Assembly (NCBI GenBank): GCA_902806065.1
Contig: CADCVE010000074.1
Coordinates: 1-64,000 of the forward strand
DNA length: 64,000 nt
Source: an uncultured Rubrobacteraceae bacterium
GTDB lineage: Bacteria > Actinomycetota > Rubrobacteria > Rubrobacterales > Rubrobacteraceae
Direction of reading: 5' to 3'
The stretch's first letter is position 1. Every line of letters starts with the position of its first letter. The translations under genes and the position numbers were made by a program. The notes under the pieces are model-generated. The model was not told where the DNA came from, ran no database searches, and saw only the letters and a list, made by a program, of their open reading frames with translations. Shown in pieces: positions 43,945 to 52,785 of this stretch.

Positions 43945-45033
43945 ATGGCCGACAATATACAAGTGCTAGACAAACGAACGCTCGCCAGGATCAACGAACG
44001 ACCCAAAGGCAGGGGCTCGCCAACACACGCTGCGTTCGGGGTGGCCATAACGGTGGCCGTGGTAGCGTTGCTGGGCTCCTACACGCTCGCCGCCATCGTG
44101 CTGCTCGTGGGGGCGGCGTTCGCCTTCTTGCTCTACAAGAGAAACGCCAGGGTACAGACTGTAGTACTTACGTACAACCTTAGTGGCGAGATGGCCGAGA
44201 ACTTCTCGGCCATCCAGGAGGCATGCGGAGGTCTCGCCGACGCGGAGAGGGTGTGGCGCGTCGAGGGGGAGACGAAAGATACGGGAGCACCCTCTTACGG
44301 CGCGGCCCTCACGTTTAATGAGGGCATGAAGCGGAGTCCAGTCGAGGTCGGTCCCATGAAGATGCCCGGCGTCTCAACGAACGTCAAGGTTTGGGCCATC
44401 AAGACCGGCGCGGTGAGCCTCTTCTTTTTGCCCGAGGCCGTGCTCTTACACACTGAGAACCGCTACAGGGCGGTCTCCTACGATGCTTTAGGCGTGGTCT
44501 ATCGTCCGGCGCGAGGCGTTGAAGGCGGGGAGGTGCCGGAGGATGCGGAGGTCGTGGGAGAGACGTGGCAGCATACCAGGGCTGACGGCAGCCCGGACAT
44601 CCGCTACCCGAACAACCTACGGTATGCGGTCGTCCTGTACGGGCTTCTCTCGGTAACAGGCCCGCAGTCCGGTATACGTCTGCTGGTCTCCAACAAGGCA
44701 GCGGCCGTCAGATTCGCGCGAGCGTTTAGCGTAGGACGGAGCGATAAGCGCCCGCGGGAGGGCGTAGACACCGGCTCCACCAGCTCCGCCCGGGGGGAGA
44801 GAGCCCGGCGCAACGCGGAGGCCGAAGTAGAGAAAGTAGGTTCGCTGCTCAAGGTTCTAGGAGCCGAACCAGGCGCCTCGCAGAGGGAGATAGATGCCGC
44901 TTACAAAAACAAGGCCAAGGTATACCACCCCGATAAAGTGGCGAGCCTGGCGGCCGAAGTGCGCGATATGGCCGAGCTCAGGATGAAGGAGATCAACTCC
45001 GCCTACGCGGAGCTCAAACGCAGATACCGCTGA
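43945..45033 (+). CDS. Membrane protein with C-terminal J domain
   Basis: 362 aa. Two membrane helices near residues 28-70 are followed by a soluble middle domain of about 210 aa and a C-terminal J domain (about 303-360) with KVYHPDKVASL, the HPD motif that stimulates DnaK. The middle part resembles no family that I can name. A J domain at the membrane should recruit Hsp70 there. No strong ribosome site precedes the ATG. Confidence 0.75.
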   Translation: MADNIQVLDKRTLARINERPKGRGSPTHAAFGVAITVAVVALLGSYTLAAIVLLVGAAFAFLLYKRNARVQTVVLTYNLSGEMAENFSAIQEACGGLADAERVWRVEGETKDTGAPSYGAALTFNEGMKRSPVEVGPMKMPGVSTNVKVWAIKTGAVSLFFLPEAVLLHTENRYRAVSYDALGVVYRPARGVEGGEVPEDAEVVGETWQHTRADGSPDIRYPNNLRYAVVLYGLLSVTGPQSGIRLLVSNKAAAVRFARAFSVGRSDKRPREGVDTGSTSSARGERARRNAEAEVEKVGSLLKVLGAEPGASQREIDAAYKNKAKVYHPDKVASLAAEVRDMAELRMKEINSAYAELKRRYR

Positions 45034-45080
45034 AATAAACGCCGGGTTCTGGTAGGACTCAAATCCCAGGTAGTACAGAA

Positions 45081-45106
45081 GAACCGGGGCTTTTACACCC
45101 CGGCTC
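45081..45106. terminator. Bidirectional terminator hairpin
   Basis: A 9-bp stem (GAACCGGGG with CCCCGGCTC, one G-U pair) and an 8-nt loop holding TTTT lie between the convergent J-domain and LPXTG-like genes. Confidence 0.65.
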
Positions 45107-45178
45107 ACAAACATCTCTATTCGCAACAGAGGCGGATTGATCCAGCAAAGAGCTGGTCCACCTCCAGTCTTTAGCTAA

Positions 45179-45433
45179 CTACCTGGTAACCTTGCGGACC
45201 AGCAACCCGCCACCTACGAGCAAGGTAGCGCCCCCGAGCCCGAGCAGAGCGGCGTTGATTGGAGCACCGCCGGTCTTCGGCATCTCTTCCTTCTTCTTCT
45301 CCTTGTCCTTACCCTTCTTCTCTTTCTCTTCCATCTTCATCTTCTCGTCCATCTTCTCCTGCGCAGCCATGGCGGGGGCGGCTACCAGCAGCACCATCGC
45401 CAACATCGCCACCAAGATCATCAACTTCTTCAC
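45179..45433 (-). CDS. Small exported Lys/Glu-rich protein with LPXTG-like tail
   Basis: 84 aa: signal peptide (to about AMAAQ, residue 25), a highly charged Lys/Glu/Met stretch, then MPKTGG, a hydrophobic helix and the basic end VRKVTR. This is a sortase sorting signal with Met for Leu. The GTG start has AAAGGAGGT upstream. The leader resembles those at 47336 and 47777. A wall-anchored or membrane-retained surface peptide is likely; no sortase is encoded in this window. Confidence 0.75.
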   Translation of the reverse strand: MKKLMILVAMLAMVLLVAAPAMAAQEKMDEKMKMEEKEKKGKDKEKKKEEMPKTGGAPINAALLGLGGATLLVGGGLLVRKVTR

Positions 45434-45668
45434 GCTCGACCTCCTTTATTCTGCGATCTCGGGCAGATCGCTTACGTCTGCTAAGTACCCGAAACTTAAC
45501 GATACCAAAACCGGGAGTGCGGAGACACCTCCTGAATGAACTTTCACACCTATACTTGTCTACGAGCATAGCAAGTAGCGAACCACCGCTCCGATAGCGT
45601 CGTCGGAATTCAATAGTTCCCGACACTCACTGCGCTGCATGAGCACAAGGGTGGGAGGCCCGGTCAAA

Positions 45669-45860
45669 CTAGTGTCCGCGCTCCCGCTCCTCCGGTCTGG
45701 GCGCCCCTGCCCGAGCGCAGCCGGTGCAGTTAGCCTCCTTGGAGGTGGTCAGCCACTCCTCCTCATTTACTGGGCGGCCGCAGTAAGTCTCCTTCATCTG
45801 AGGTTTGGCTACATGCACCCTGCCCATTCCGTTGGCTTGGCGTATATTCATCTGTGGCAA
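45669..45860 (-). CDS. Possible small Cys-rich protein
   Basis: Up to 63 aa. KETYCGRPVNEEEW and ANCTGCAR resemble small actinobacterial proteins with a His and three Cys that may bind zinc. The start is unclear (TTG 45860, ATG 45851 or ATG 45827) and no good ribosome site is seen. I cannot assign a role. Confidence 0.4.
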   Translation of the reverse strand: MPQMNIRQANGMGRVHVAKPQMKETYCGRPVNEEEWLTTSKEANCTGCARAGAPRPEERERGH

Positions 45861-45944
45861 ACGTCCTGACTCATAACCTAATCTTACTCTATCCCGGTAC
45901 GGAGATCGGCATGGTAGGCCAGCGCGAACGCTAGCCGCGCCTTA

Positions 45945-46370
45945 GCCGTCAGCCGATGCTGAAGGCCGTCTAGCCCACGATGTTCTGGCGCGAAGGAACG
46001 ACCCACAGCATCACCCACTCGCTCACGGTCATCCGGCAGGTAGTCTTGGCCGCGGTACTTCTGCGAGAGTTCGTCGATGTGATCCCGAGCCTCCTGGCCC
46101 ATCACCCTCTCCACAGCCTCCCCACGCACCTCAGCGTAGTGGTAGGAGTTATCCTCGTTATGGAGCGTAAGAGTCACACTGAGGTCTCGTTGAGCGTTTT
46201 TGTACCTACGGCGGTTGGTTTCGGTTTGGACCACGAAGCCCTCACCATAAGTTTGGACTTAGATGGTGTGGGACTGCGGATCGCCGAAGGGGAGCACCGT
46301 GGCGATCACCCTATAGTTCCTGTTCCGCGCTAACTTTAGCGTAGCCGTGGATAGCTCAGGGCAGTCTTTA
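45945..46370 (-). pseudogene. Decayed PPOX-class F420/FMN-dependent oxidoreductase
   Basis: The frame reads NYRVIATVLPFGDPQSHTI, a TAA at 46261-46259 where Trp is usual, then YGEGFVVQTETNRRRYKNAQ, TLHNEDNSYHYAEVRGEAVE, EARDHIDELSQKYRGQDYLP, a frame change, RQNIVG and TAG at 45972-45970 where Trp is again expected. The order is that of PPOX/pyridoxamine-oxidase-like proteins. Confidence 0.75.
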
Positions 46371-46394
46371 CGATTCGTCGCTCTAGCTGGCTTA

Positions 46395-46556
46395 CTACTT
46401 CAAGAACTCTTTAGCCGCCCGCTTGGCTTTGTCGGCCCCGGATCCAGAACCGGAACCCTTGCCGCTGCCCTTACTGCTGCTGCTCTTGCCACCGGAGCTC
46501 TTGCTCTTGGCTGCCTTCTTCGCTGTGTCCGTAACCTTCTTGCCTATTCCGGCCAT
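46395..46556 (-). CDS. Small basic Ser/Gly/Lys-rich protein
   Basis: 53 aa, starting MAGIGKKVTDTAKKAAKSK, with a Ser/Gly/Lys repeat centre and ending AKRAAKEFLK. AGGGAAAG precedes the ATG by about 5 nt. It is strongly basic and low in complexity, which would suit nucleic-acid or anionic-polymer binding. I do not recognise the family. Confidence 0.5.
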   Translation of the reverse strand: MAGIGKKVTDTAKKAAKSKSSGGKSSSSKGSGKGSGSGSGADKAKRAAKEFLK

Positions 46557-47335
46557 CGTGCTTTCCCTTTCGCGTTACGTACTTTGTCACTCGTATGACT
46601 ACCCAGCGAGACCCGAGCCAAAACCTCAGGCGGTAAGAGCCCAAGTTTGCGGCAACCTCCGGTCCTGCAACGTATCAGCCCAGTCTATACGCACATCATC
46701 TCCTCTTTGAAGCACTTTGAAGGCATGCCTCTACACTCGGCAGGCTCCTGAGCGCGTTAGAGAGGCTAAGGTGAAGCCTGAGTACTGCTTACCAGCAAAA
46801 TTCCGGGAAAGCCTCGACGGCATCCGCATCCGCCGGTCTTTCCAAGACGTTTCGGTGGTTCGTGGTGAGTTTCGCGGGACAGCGTGCTCGTTGCGCGAGG
46901 GTAGGACGAGATTGTGAATGCACAACATCTGGTGCTCTGTCCGGCATGGAACAGGAACTGCTTGCGGTCCTCAAAGCTGCACGAAGCCGGCACTGTATCG
47001 ACTAGGGTCTCGGGCATACGAAAGAGGGTGTAATATTAAGAAATGTGATGATTCCGGGTAGAAACGGAGGGGGGCTTCCAAGATTCCTGGGGTGCGCGAG
47101 GGGCGTACTTCCGACCTGTAGAGGTCGGTAAGAAGGAGAGCCGGGCCGAGCTTTTAGAAGGGGGGTGATTTTCCGCCCGGGCCAGGGATCAATCTATTCT
47201 ATCCGTAGAAGCCGCACACATGACGTCCGTCCCGGGCCACCCGCCCGGTCAGAAGCGGGGCTGATCTCCTGTGGAGGGGGCGGCGCCTCTCCGGGATCAA
47301 CACGAGTACGACAAGACAACCAGACGGGGGAGTAA
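46557..47335. other. Gene-free 780 nt with a structured leader
   Basis: 46,557-47,030 shows only unrecognised open frames. From about 47,031 (TAATAT, possible -10 box) to 47,335 the sequence is rich in potential stems, for example CCGACCT/AGGTCGG (47111-47117 with 47122-47128, 4-nt loop) and several GGGCC/GGCCC segments. It ends at the ribosome site of the gene at 47336. This may be a long regulated 5' leader; I could not match it to a known riboswitch. Confidence 0.35.
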
Positions 47336-47680
47336 ATGAAGAAGATAATGTTGTTGGCGGCGCTTCTGGCGATGTTGGTAGTCGCTGCAGTGCCAGCCAT
47401 AGCGCAGGTCGAGCAGGGTTTCGAGCAGGAGACCGAAAGCGGCGAAGTCGAGCAGACGTTCGAGGTTTCCGGTTCTGGTAGCAACGGCAGCCAGTGTGTC
47501 GGCGTTAACGGCACCGCGAACACCGGTAACCTGCAGAACCAGAGCGGTTCCATCCAGTACGCCTCGGACATCGAGGAATTCGAGCAGGATGAGATCGGCG
47601 ACTCCCTGACGATCAACGAGGACCAGGAGTTCACGACGACCTGCACGTCGGAGGTCAATCAGGCTGCGGCGGCCGGCTAA
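47336..47680 (+). CDS. Small secreted protein, unknown function
   Basis: 114 aa with a signal peptide (MKKIMLLAALLAMLVVAAVP, cleavage near AIAQ). The mature part is acidic, rich in Gln, Glu, Ser and Asn, and has two Cys (SQCVG and TTCTS) that may form a disulfide. No anchor is present, so it is probably released. Good ribosome site (GGGGAG). It is followed by a terminator and then by the LPATGG protein with a similar leader. Confidence 0.65.
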   Translation: MKKIMLLAALLAMLVVAAVPAIAQVEQGFEQETESGEVEQTFEVSGSGSNGSQCVGVNGTANTGNLQNQSGSIQYASDIEEFEQDEIGDSLTINEDQEFTTTCTSEVNQAAAAG

Positions 47681-47713
47681 GGACGAAGGTCTAGCCTGGC
47701 GTTAGCGCCGTAC

Positions 47714-47743
47714 GAGACGGGTCCGCACCAAAGGGCCCGTCTC
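47714..47743 (+). terminator. Terminator hairpin
   Basis: GAGACGGGTCC (47714-47724) pairs with GGGCCCGTCTC (47733-47743) with one G-U pair and an 8-nt loop, after the secreted-protein gene. Confidence 0.65.
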
Positions 47744-47776
47744 CCCCAAAACCAATCCATCTAAAGGAGGAAAAAG

Positions 47777-48190
47777 TTGAGGAAGCTAATGATGCTGGCG
47801 GCGATGCTGGCAGTGGTACTGGTAGCCGCGGCTCCGGCCCTGGCCCAGGAAGAGCCCGCAATAGTCGCGGACTCCACGGGCGATCCCACCGCGAAGGCTG
47901 GCGGTGCCGAGGCGAAGGTAGATTGCCCGGACGGGATCATAGAGTCGAAGGCTGGTGGCGTGGTCGCCAAGGCTGACTGCCCGCCGCCACCCCCGGCTCC
48001 GGCTCCGGTTCCGAAGGTCGTACCGGCTCCGGCTCCGGCTCCCGCACCGGCCCCCGCACCGGCTCCGGCTCCGGCTCCGGCTCCGAAGCAGCTACCCGCG
48101 ACCGGCGGTAGCACCGCGGCGTTGTTCGCGCTTGGCGCTGGTTCCCTGCTCGTGGCTGGTGGCCTTATAGCCCGCAGGACCCTCCGGTAG
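47777..48190 (+). CDS. LPXTG-type surface protein with Pro-Ala stalk
   Basis: 137 aa. Signal peptide (MRKLMMLAAMLAVVLVAAAP, cleavage near ALAQ), a short domain with two Cys in the repeated pattern KVDCPDG / KADCPPP, a Pro-Ala repeat stalk (about residues 72-108), then LPATGG, a hydrophobic helix and RRTLR. This is a canonical sortase substrate in miniature. TTG start with AAAGGAGG upstream. Anchoring would need a sortase encoded elsewhere. Confidence 0.85.
   Translation: MRKLMMLAAMLAVVLVAAAPALAQEEPAIVADSTGDPTAKAGGAEAKVDCPDGIIESKAGGVVAKADCPPPPPAPAPVPKVVPAPAPAPAPAPAPAPAPAPAPKQLPATGGSTAALFALGAGSLLVAGGLIARRTLR
47990..48086 (+). repeat. Hexamer tandem repeat coding for Pro-Ala stalk
   Basis: Repeats of GGCTCC / GCACCG type units encode alternating Pro and Ala. 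Tandem units like these change copy number easily, so stalk length may vary between strains. Confidence 0.7.
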
Positions 48191-48213
48191 TCCGAACCTG
48201 AACACAGTAGTAG

Positions 48214-48250
48214 GTAGAGGGGGCGGTCGTAGTTCGACCGCCCCCTCTAC
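48214..48250 (+). terminator. Strong terminator hairpin
   Basis: A perfect 16-bp stem (48214-48229 with 48235-48250) and a 5-nt loop TAGTT, 23 nt after the LPATGG gene. GC-rich base with no T-run. Confidence 0.8.
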
Positions 48251-48565
48251 ACGCTTATTAGTAGGGTAGCCTGTTACCAGAGGCAACCCAATCGCCCCGG
48301 AGTCGCTGTCGTCAGGAGCGCGTAACAGGGGCCGTAATTGGCGCCACGATAGGCGCCCGTGAGACGATCCACGCTTTACAAAAGCCGAAAACCGAACTGT
48401 TCCACGATCCACCGAGCCGCTTCAACCTGGAAGCGAACTCTCTGCAGAGGTCTCCTTGCCGGTAGTGAGCGCGACGCCGTTGTCCCGCTACTTTGAGCAT
48501 GTCTTGAGCTTTTTCTCTGTTTGCCGCTTGGGTAGCTCTTGATGGTTGGGCGGCCGGACTCTGGT
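48251..48565. other. Gene-free stretch
   Basis: 315 nt between two convergent genes. I see only short frames without family features and no further strong hairpin. Confidence 0.4.
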
Positions 48566-50764
48566 CTATCCTCTGCTCCTCTCCACGAACAATGCGTCTT
48601 TCGGCCCAAGGGTCAGTTCCTCGCCGAGAGGCTCCCCGTTGTTAGTCTCCGGGTCTTGGCTCTCAGAGCCTTTGAGCCGGCGAAACGAGGCGCCCGGGAA
48701 GAGACCTCCAAGGTCAAAGGTGCATTTGCGTGTGGAAGGGTTGGCGAAGACCGCCCCATTTTCAAACTCCCGGTACATAGAGTCCGTGGCCGAGTGGGCG
48801 CTTAGCTTCTCGAAGACTATCGGCTGGTCACCCTCCACCTCGAAGCCGAAATCTACTGGGCCGGGCCCGACGTCCTTGAAGTAGAAAGCCGCCGCGAACG
48901 GCTTCTCGTTCGCCCAGGTGAACTCCTCGACCGCCCGGTTCGTGTCCCCATCCAGCGCGGCGGTTACGGTAACGCGCCGCCCGATAGACCCGGGATAGCC
49001 CTCTAGAGGATCCGCCCTGAGCCGGAGAGTGACGAAGAGGTCCTCCCCCGAGACGTCGACCTCCGGTAGTGTGAAAGCCATATACCTCTCCAGGACCGGG
49101 GTATCGGCATCGGAGCCGGTGGATTCGATCATCATTCCGGGTCCCGGGTCCCGAGTGAACGCAACCCCTTCTCCCTTCATATTCTCGATGAAGTCCGGGG
49201 GCCAGCTCTCTCCCTGATCATCGAGGAGATCTGGCGACTCGGCGGCCATGTGTACGGCCGGACCCAGCGGCATACCGAGCCAGTTGGAGTTCTGCTTCAC
49301 CCCCTGCCACAGCTCATCGAAGACCCGGACCATAACGTTCTCTTGCTCCCAGAGTGTTTCGGGGGGCGCCCAATCTTTCGGGTACGTAAACGATGCGTCA
49401 GCGAATTGGGCCAAAGCAAGGACGAGGCGCAACTTCCGGTAGCTTTGATCCTCGCTCGAGCTCAGCTCCTCGAAAATGTTTCTCCTGGCCTTCTCCGACT
49501 CCCTGTCCACGTACTTGAAGCTCACGTAGTTCACGGAGGGAGCCATGCTGTTCTCCGTCCAGAAGTTGAGTATGTTCATCCCCCTCGATAGGTGATCCAG
49601 CGCCACGTCGTCGATGTCGGGGAACCCCTCAGTCTCTATCCCGTTGAGGTGCCCGAAGCTCCGCTGAGACTTATCCGGCTTCTGGCCGTCCGCCAGGATG
49701 AGTTTGTCGGGAAGTCTCTCGCGCAGGGCTTTCACGAACTCGACCGTGCCATAGCCCATGACGTCCAGGCCGTCTACGAAGCCTCTCTCTCCCACGCCGT
49801 CTGCGTTCAAGTCCACGTCTGACATCGGTTGGCCGTTCCTCACGCCGAAGCTGAGGACGTCGAATACGATCCCATCGAAGCTTGCCAGGGGGCCGCCAGG
49901 TCCGAGCTTCTCCACCAGGTGATCTACCAGCGCGCTAACCAAGTTGCGGCCTTCGGCGTCTCGCGGCCCCTCCATAGAGAAGTTGTAGCTCCACAGGGAG
50001 ACATCCCGTAAGGGGCTACTCTCGAGGGGGTACGGCGGGGTCAAGACGTGAGCGGCCAGGTAAGAGTCGGCCGGGAACAGGCGAGGCTCCGTTCCGTAGG
50101 CCCCACGCTCGACGGTAATCGTCCCGTTCTCGGCGTCGATCTCCTCTAGCTTCACCTGCTCGGCGCTCTCCCAGTCCGGCTTCCCGTGGTCGTCGGCGGC
50201 GATCACTATGTCGTCGCTGGCGCCCTCGGTCCGCTCCAGGCTGAAAACCGATGTATCCGCCACGTGCAACACGGTCGCGGACGAACTCGCGTCAGCCTGC
50301 CGGGTGAGGTTGGTCCCTTCGTAATGTAGCCAGTGGCCGGCGAAAAAGTCGCTAGCTGTGTCCGTGGCCCGCCGCCCTGCGCCGTGGTAGTGAAGAAGGA
50401 CGAGCTTGCTCGGATTGTTCTTCTTATACCGGAGAAAAAACGGCAGGTTATCGTACTTCCCGGTGTGTTCGTTCGACTCGTCGAGTACCTTGCCCACGAT
50501 GCCGTTGAGTGGGAGATACCTCTTCTCCCATTCCTCGTACGAGATATTACCCCTTCGAGCCTCTACCTCGGGCTGGCGAAAGAAGAACGCTCTCGGGTAA
50601 CCCTGTTCGAAGATCTCCAATCCCGAGGGAGAACCCCCTCCGCGACCGCTAGAGGTCCAACCACCCACACCAAGCACGAACAACCCGGCCCCGATCCCCG
50701 CGCCCAGGAGACGCCGCCGCGTCAACGTATGTCTGCCCTCCGCTCGAGTCATTCGGTCTGCCAT
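48566..50764 (-). CDS. Secreted glycoside-hydrolase-like protein, function unknown
   Basis: About 732 aa. The N-terminus TRRRLLGAGIGAGLFVLGVG is a probable Tat-type signal. The mature part begins with an aromatic-rich domain (RAFFFRQPEVEARRGNISYE) and continues with a barrel-like region, FDGIVFDVLSFGVRNGQP, DLNADGVGERGFVDGLDVMG and LILADGQKPDKS, which resembles putative glycoside-hydrolase-like TIM barrels; the last 200 residues look beta-rich and could bind carbohydrate. The start is uncertain (ATG 50764 or 50752; an upstream reading reaches 50839). It follows the sulfatase gene by 155 nt. A role in processing a surface or environmental polysaccharide is inferred only. Confidence 0.6.
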   Translation of the reverse strand: MADRMTRAEGRHTLTRRRLLGAGIGAGLFVLGVGGWTSSGRGGGSPSGLEIFEQGYPRAFFFRQPEVEARRGNISYEEWEKRYLPLNGIVGKVLDESNEHTGKYDNLPFFLRYKKNNPSKLVLLHYHGAGRRATDTASDFFAGHWLHYEGTNLTRQADASSSATVLHVADTSVFSLERTEGASDDIVIAADDHGKPDWESAEQVKLEEIDAENGTITVERGAYGTEPRLFPADSYLAAHVLTPPYPLESSPLRDVSLWSYNFSMEGPRDAEGRNLVSALVDHLVEKLGPGGPLASFDGIVFDVLSFGVRNGQPMSDVDLNADGVGERGFVDGLDVMGYGTVEFVKALRERLPDKLILADGQKPDKSQRSFGHLNGIETEGFPDIDDVALDHLSRGMNILNFWTENSMAPSVNYVSFKYVDRESEKARRNIFEELSSSEDQSYRKLRLVLALAQFADASFTYPKDWAPPETLWEQENVMVRVFDELWQGVKQNSNWLGMPLGPAVHMAAESPDLLDDQGESWPPDFIENMKGEGVAFTRDPGPGMMIESTGSDADTPVLERYMAFTLPEVDVSGEDLFVTLRLRADPLEGYPGSIGRRVTVTAALDGDTNRAVEEFTWANEKPFAAAFYFKDVGPGPVDFGFEVEGDQPIVFEKLSAHSATDSMYREFENGAVFANPSTRKCTFDLGGLFPGASFRRLKGSESQDPETNNGEPLGEELTLGPKDALFVERSRG

Positions 50765-50918
50765 TCCGAACCGGTTTAACACACAAATCGCAGTTTGCGT
50801 CGTGTTTTGGGCCCTTCGAGAGACCTCACCCAAAAACACCTAGTACGAGCAAGGCTTCCCGGAGCGTCATGGCGTTCCGCATCCCCCAGACCGCGCCACG
50901 CACAGCATATATCTGACG

Positions 50919-52529
50919 CTACGGGGCGCTTTCGGCCTCCCGGCAGGACTCACTGGCGCAGGCTCTCAGGGCTTCGAGACGGGCTTCGAGGCCAGCGATG
51001 AGGGTGGGGTCCGCACTCTCGTGCAGGCTTTCCAGCTCGTAGGGGTCGGCTTCGAGGTCGTAAAGCTCTCTGTCGCCGTTCTCGTAATCGACGTACTTGT
51101 GAGTTTCGGTCCTGACGGCGGCGTAGGTCGGGACCGAACGGTGCTGGGCGTTTCCGCCGCTGTAGTGTTGGATGAGAAAGGCCGAGCGCCAGATCTCGGG
51201 CGGGGCGCCTCGCAAGAAAGGCGCCAGCGACCGACCGTCGACGAACTCGGGCGCGGAGGCCCCTGTTAGCTCCGCGATGGTCGGCGCGTGGTCGATGTTC
51301 AGCGCCATCTGCTCCACGGCCCCGGCGGGCACACCAGGACCGCGCACCGCAAGGGGGACCCGCACGGTTTCCTCGTAGACCGTACGCTTGCCCTGGTTGA
51401 TCCGGTGCTCGCCGAAGTGGTAGCCGTTGTCGGAGGTAAAGAAGACGTAGGTGTTGTCCAACTCGCCCGCGGCCCGGAGCTCGTCTACCAGGCCCGCGAC
51501 CATCTCATCCAGCGAGAGCAGCATCTCCAGCCGGTTGCGGTAGGCGCTGTCGATCATCTCCTCGGTGCCGATGGCACTCTCTTCGTCAGAGCCGGTGGCC
51601 CCCTCCTCGGTAGCTTCTTCGCCAGCGTCGGTAGTCTCTTCCACAGACTCCAAAAGAGGCAGATCTCGCACCCACTCAGGCTTGTCGCTCACGTCGGACT
51701 CATAGAACGAGGGCGGCCGTGGGGCCCCAACGCCCGGCCCGTCTTCTCCGTAAGCGCCCTCGTGGCGTGGAGCCGGCACGAACGGGCCGTGAGGGGTCCC
51801 GGGAGCCAGATACAAGAAGAACGGGCTCGGGCTGGCGGACTTGGCGACGCGCCGTACGTAGTCTCTTGCTTTATCCGCTAGTACGTCGGTCTGGTAGTCT
51901 TGCTCGTCGCCGCCGTAGGAGACAACCTGGCCGTTCTCGTTTAGCCGGTAGTCGTAGTAACTACCCCCACCGAGTACGCCATGCCATTCGTCCCATCCCG
52001 GCGGCACGTGCGTTTCCTCGTCTCTCCTCGCGTAGCCGTTCAGATACTTGCCGATGAGCGCGGTCTGGTAGCCCTCTTCCTTGAGCCAGGTGGCGACGGT
52101 CGAGTCCTCGTGCCCCATCGAGCGGAACTCGCTAAACCCCCCATCCGGGGGATTGTTCGTCCACACCTGGTGGTTGTGCGTGTACTGCCCCCTCAATATC
52201 GAAGCGCGCGACGGGCAGCACAGAGAGTGCGTCACGAACGCGTTTTCGAACGCGAGACCCTCCTCGGCGAGGAGTTGCCGGGTCTGCGGCATGTACTCGA
52301 AATCGTCCGCGCGCATATCATCGGCGAGGACGAACACGACGTTGGGCCGGTCACTGGCTTGCGCTCCGTCCCCGTCAGGCGCGGACCCCGAACATCCCAC
52401 AAGGAGGGAGACCACCAGGCACAACAGGAGGATGCCCACCAAGAGCGGTGTCCTTCTTGCCCTGGCTTCACCCTTTCCGACTACGGCGCGGATACTACCT
52501 GGCTCCTGGCGCCGCCAGAACAGGGTCAC
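50919..52529 (-). CDS. Lipoprotein sulfatase (formylglycine type)
   Basis: 536 aa. The signal ends in a lipobox, LLVGCSG with Cys46. The sulfatase domain shows RPNVVFVLADDMRADDFEYM for the metal site, LCCPSRASILRGQ with Cys105 as the residue converted to formylglycine, and FTSDNGYHFGEHRI later. It resembles secreted N-acetylglucosamine-6-sulfatases and other type I sulfatases and would remove sulfate from a glycan outside the cell. A formylglycine-generating enzyme must exist elsewhere. This is a different branch from the LtaS-like proteins in this window. Confidence 0.88.
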   Translation of the reverse strand: MTLFWRRQEPGSIRAVVGKGEARARRTPLLVGILLLCLVVSLLVGCSGSAPDGDGAQASDRPNVVFVLADDMRADDFEYMPQTRQLLAEEGLAFENAFVTHSLCCPSRASILRGQYTHNHQVWTNNPPDGGFSEFRSMGHEDSTVATWLKEEGYQTALIGKYLNGYARRDEETHVPPGWDEWHGVLGGGSYYDYRLNENGQVVSYGGDEQDYQTDVLADKARDYVRRVAKSASPSPFFLYLAPGTPHGPFVPAPRHEGAYGEDGPGVGAPRPPSFYESDVSDKPEWVRDLPLLESVEETTDAGEEATEEGATGSDEESAIGTEEMIDSAYRNRLEMLLSLDEMVAGLVDELRAAGELDNTYVFFTSDNGYHFGEHRINQGKRTVYEETVRVPLAVRGPGVPAGAVEQMALNIDHAPTIAELTGASAPEFVDGRSLAPFLRGAPPEIWRSAFLIQHYSGGNAQHRSVPTYAAVRTETHKYVDYENGDRELYDLEADPYELESLHESADPTLIAGLEARLEALRACASESCREAESAP

Positions 52530-52785
52530 TGCGCAAGCGCCATCGTCTCTTGGAGTTCTGTAGGCGTGTTCTATACACGTAGTCGGTTATATCATCGAAC
52601 TGGCCTGACGAATCGGCCAATGGTGCGGAGTCGAGGGAAGCTCACCACGTCCGAGTGCGCAGCCTACGCCGTTCCGGAGACCCTTCTGCCCCCTTCGCAC
52701 CGTCCAGACTCTAGTGCAGGTTGTCTTTCATTTGGCTACGCCGCTACGATGACGCTCTACACTCCTCTGTGGAGAGGCACTCGAT

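Noticed and set aside
46423-46710. Leu/Pro-rich plus-strand frame that looks like a membrane peptide
   Set aside because: It is the antisense of the Lys/Ser/Gly-rich small gene at 46395-46556; the low-complexity pattern arises from that.
47990-48086. Short tandem repeat considered as a CRISPR-like array
   Set aside because: The units are 6 nt without spacers and code in frame for Pro-Ala.
48251-48565. Minus-strand fragments considered as a transposase tail
   Set aside because: No DDE or other transposase motif and no inverted repeats could be found.
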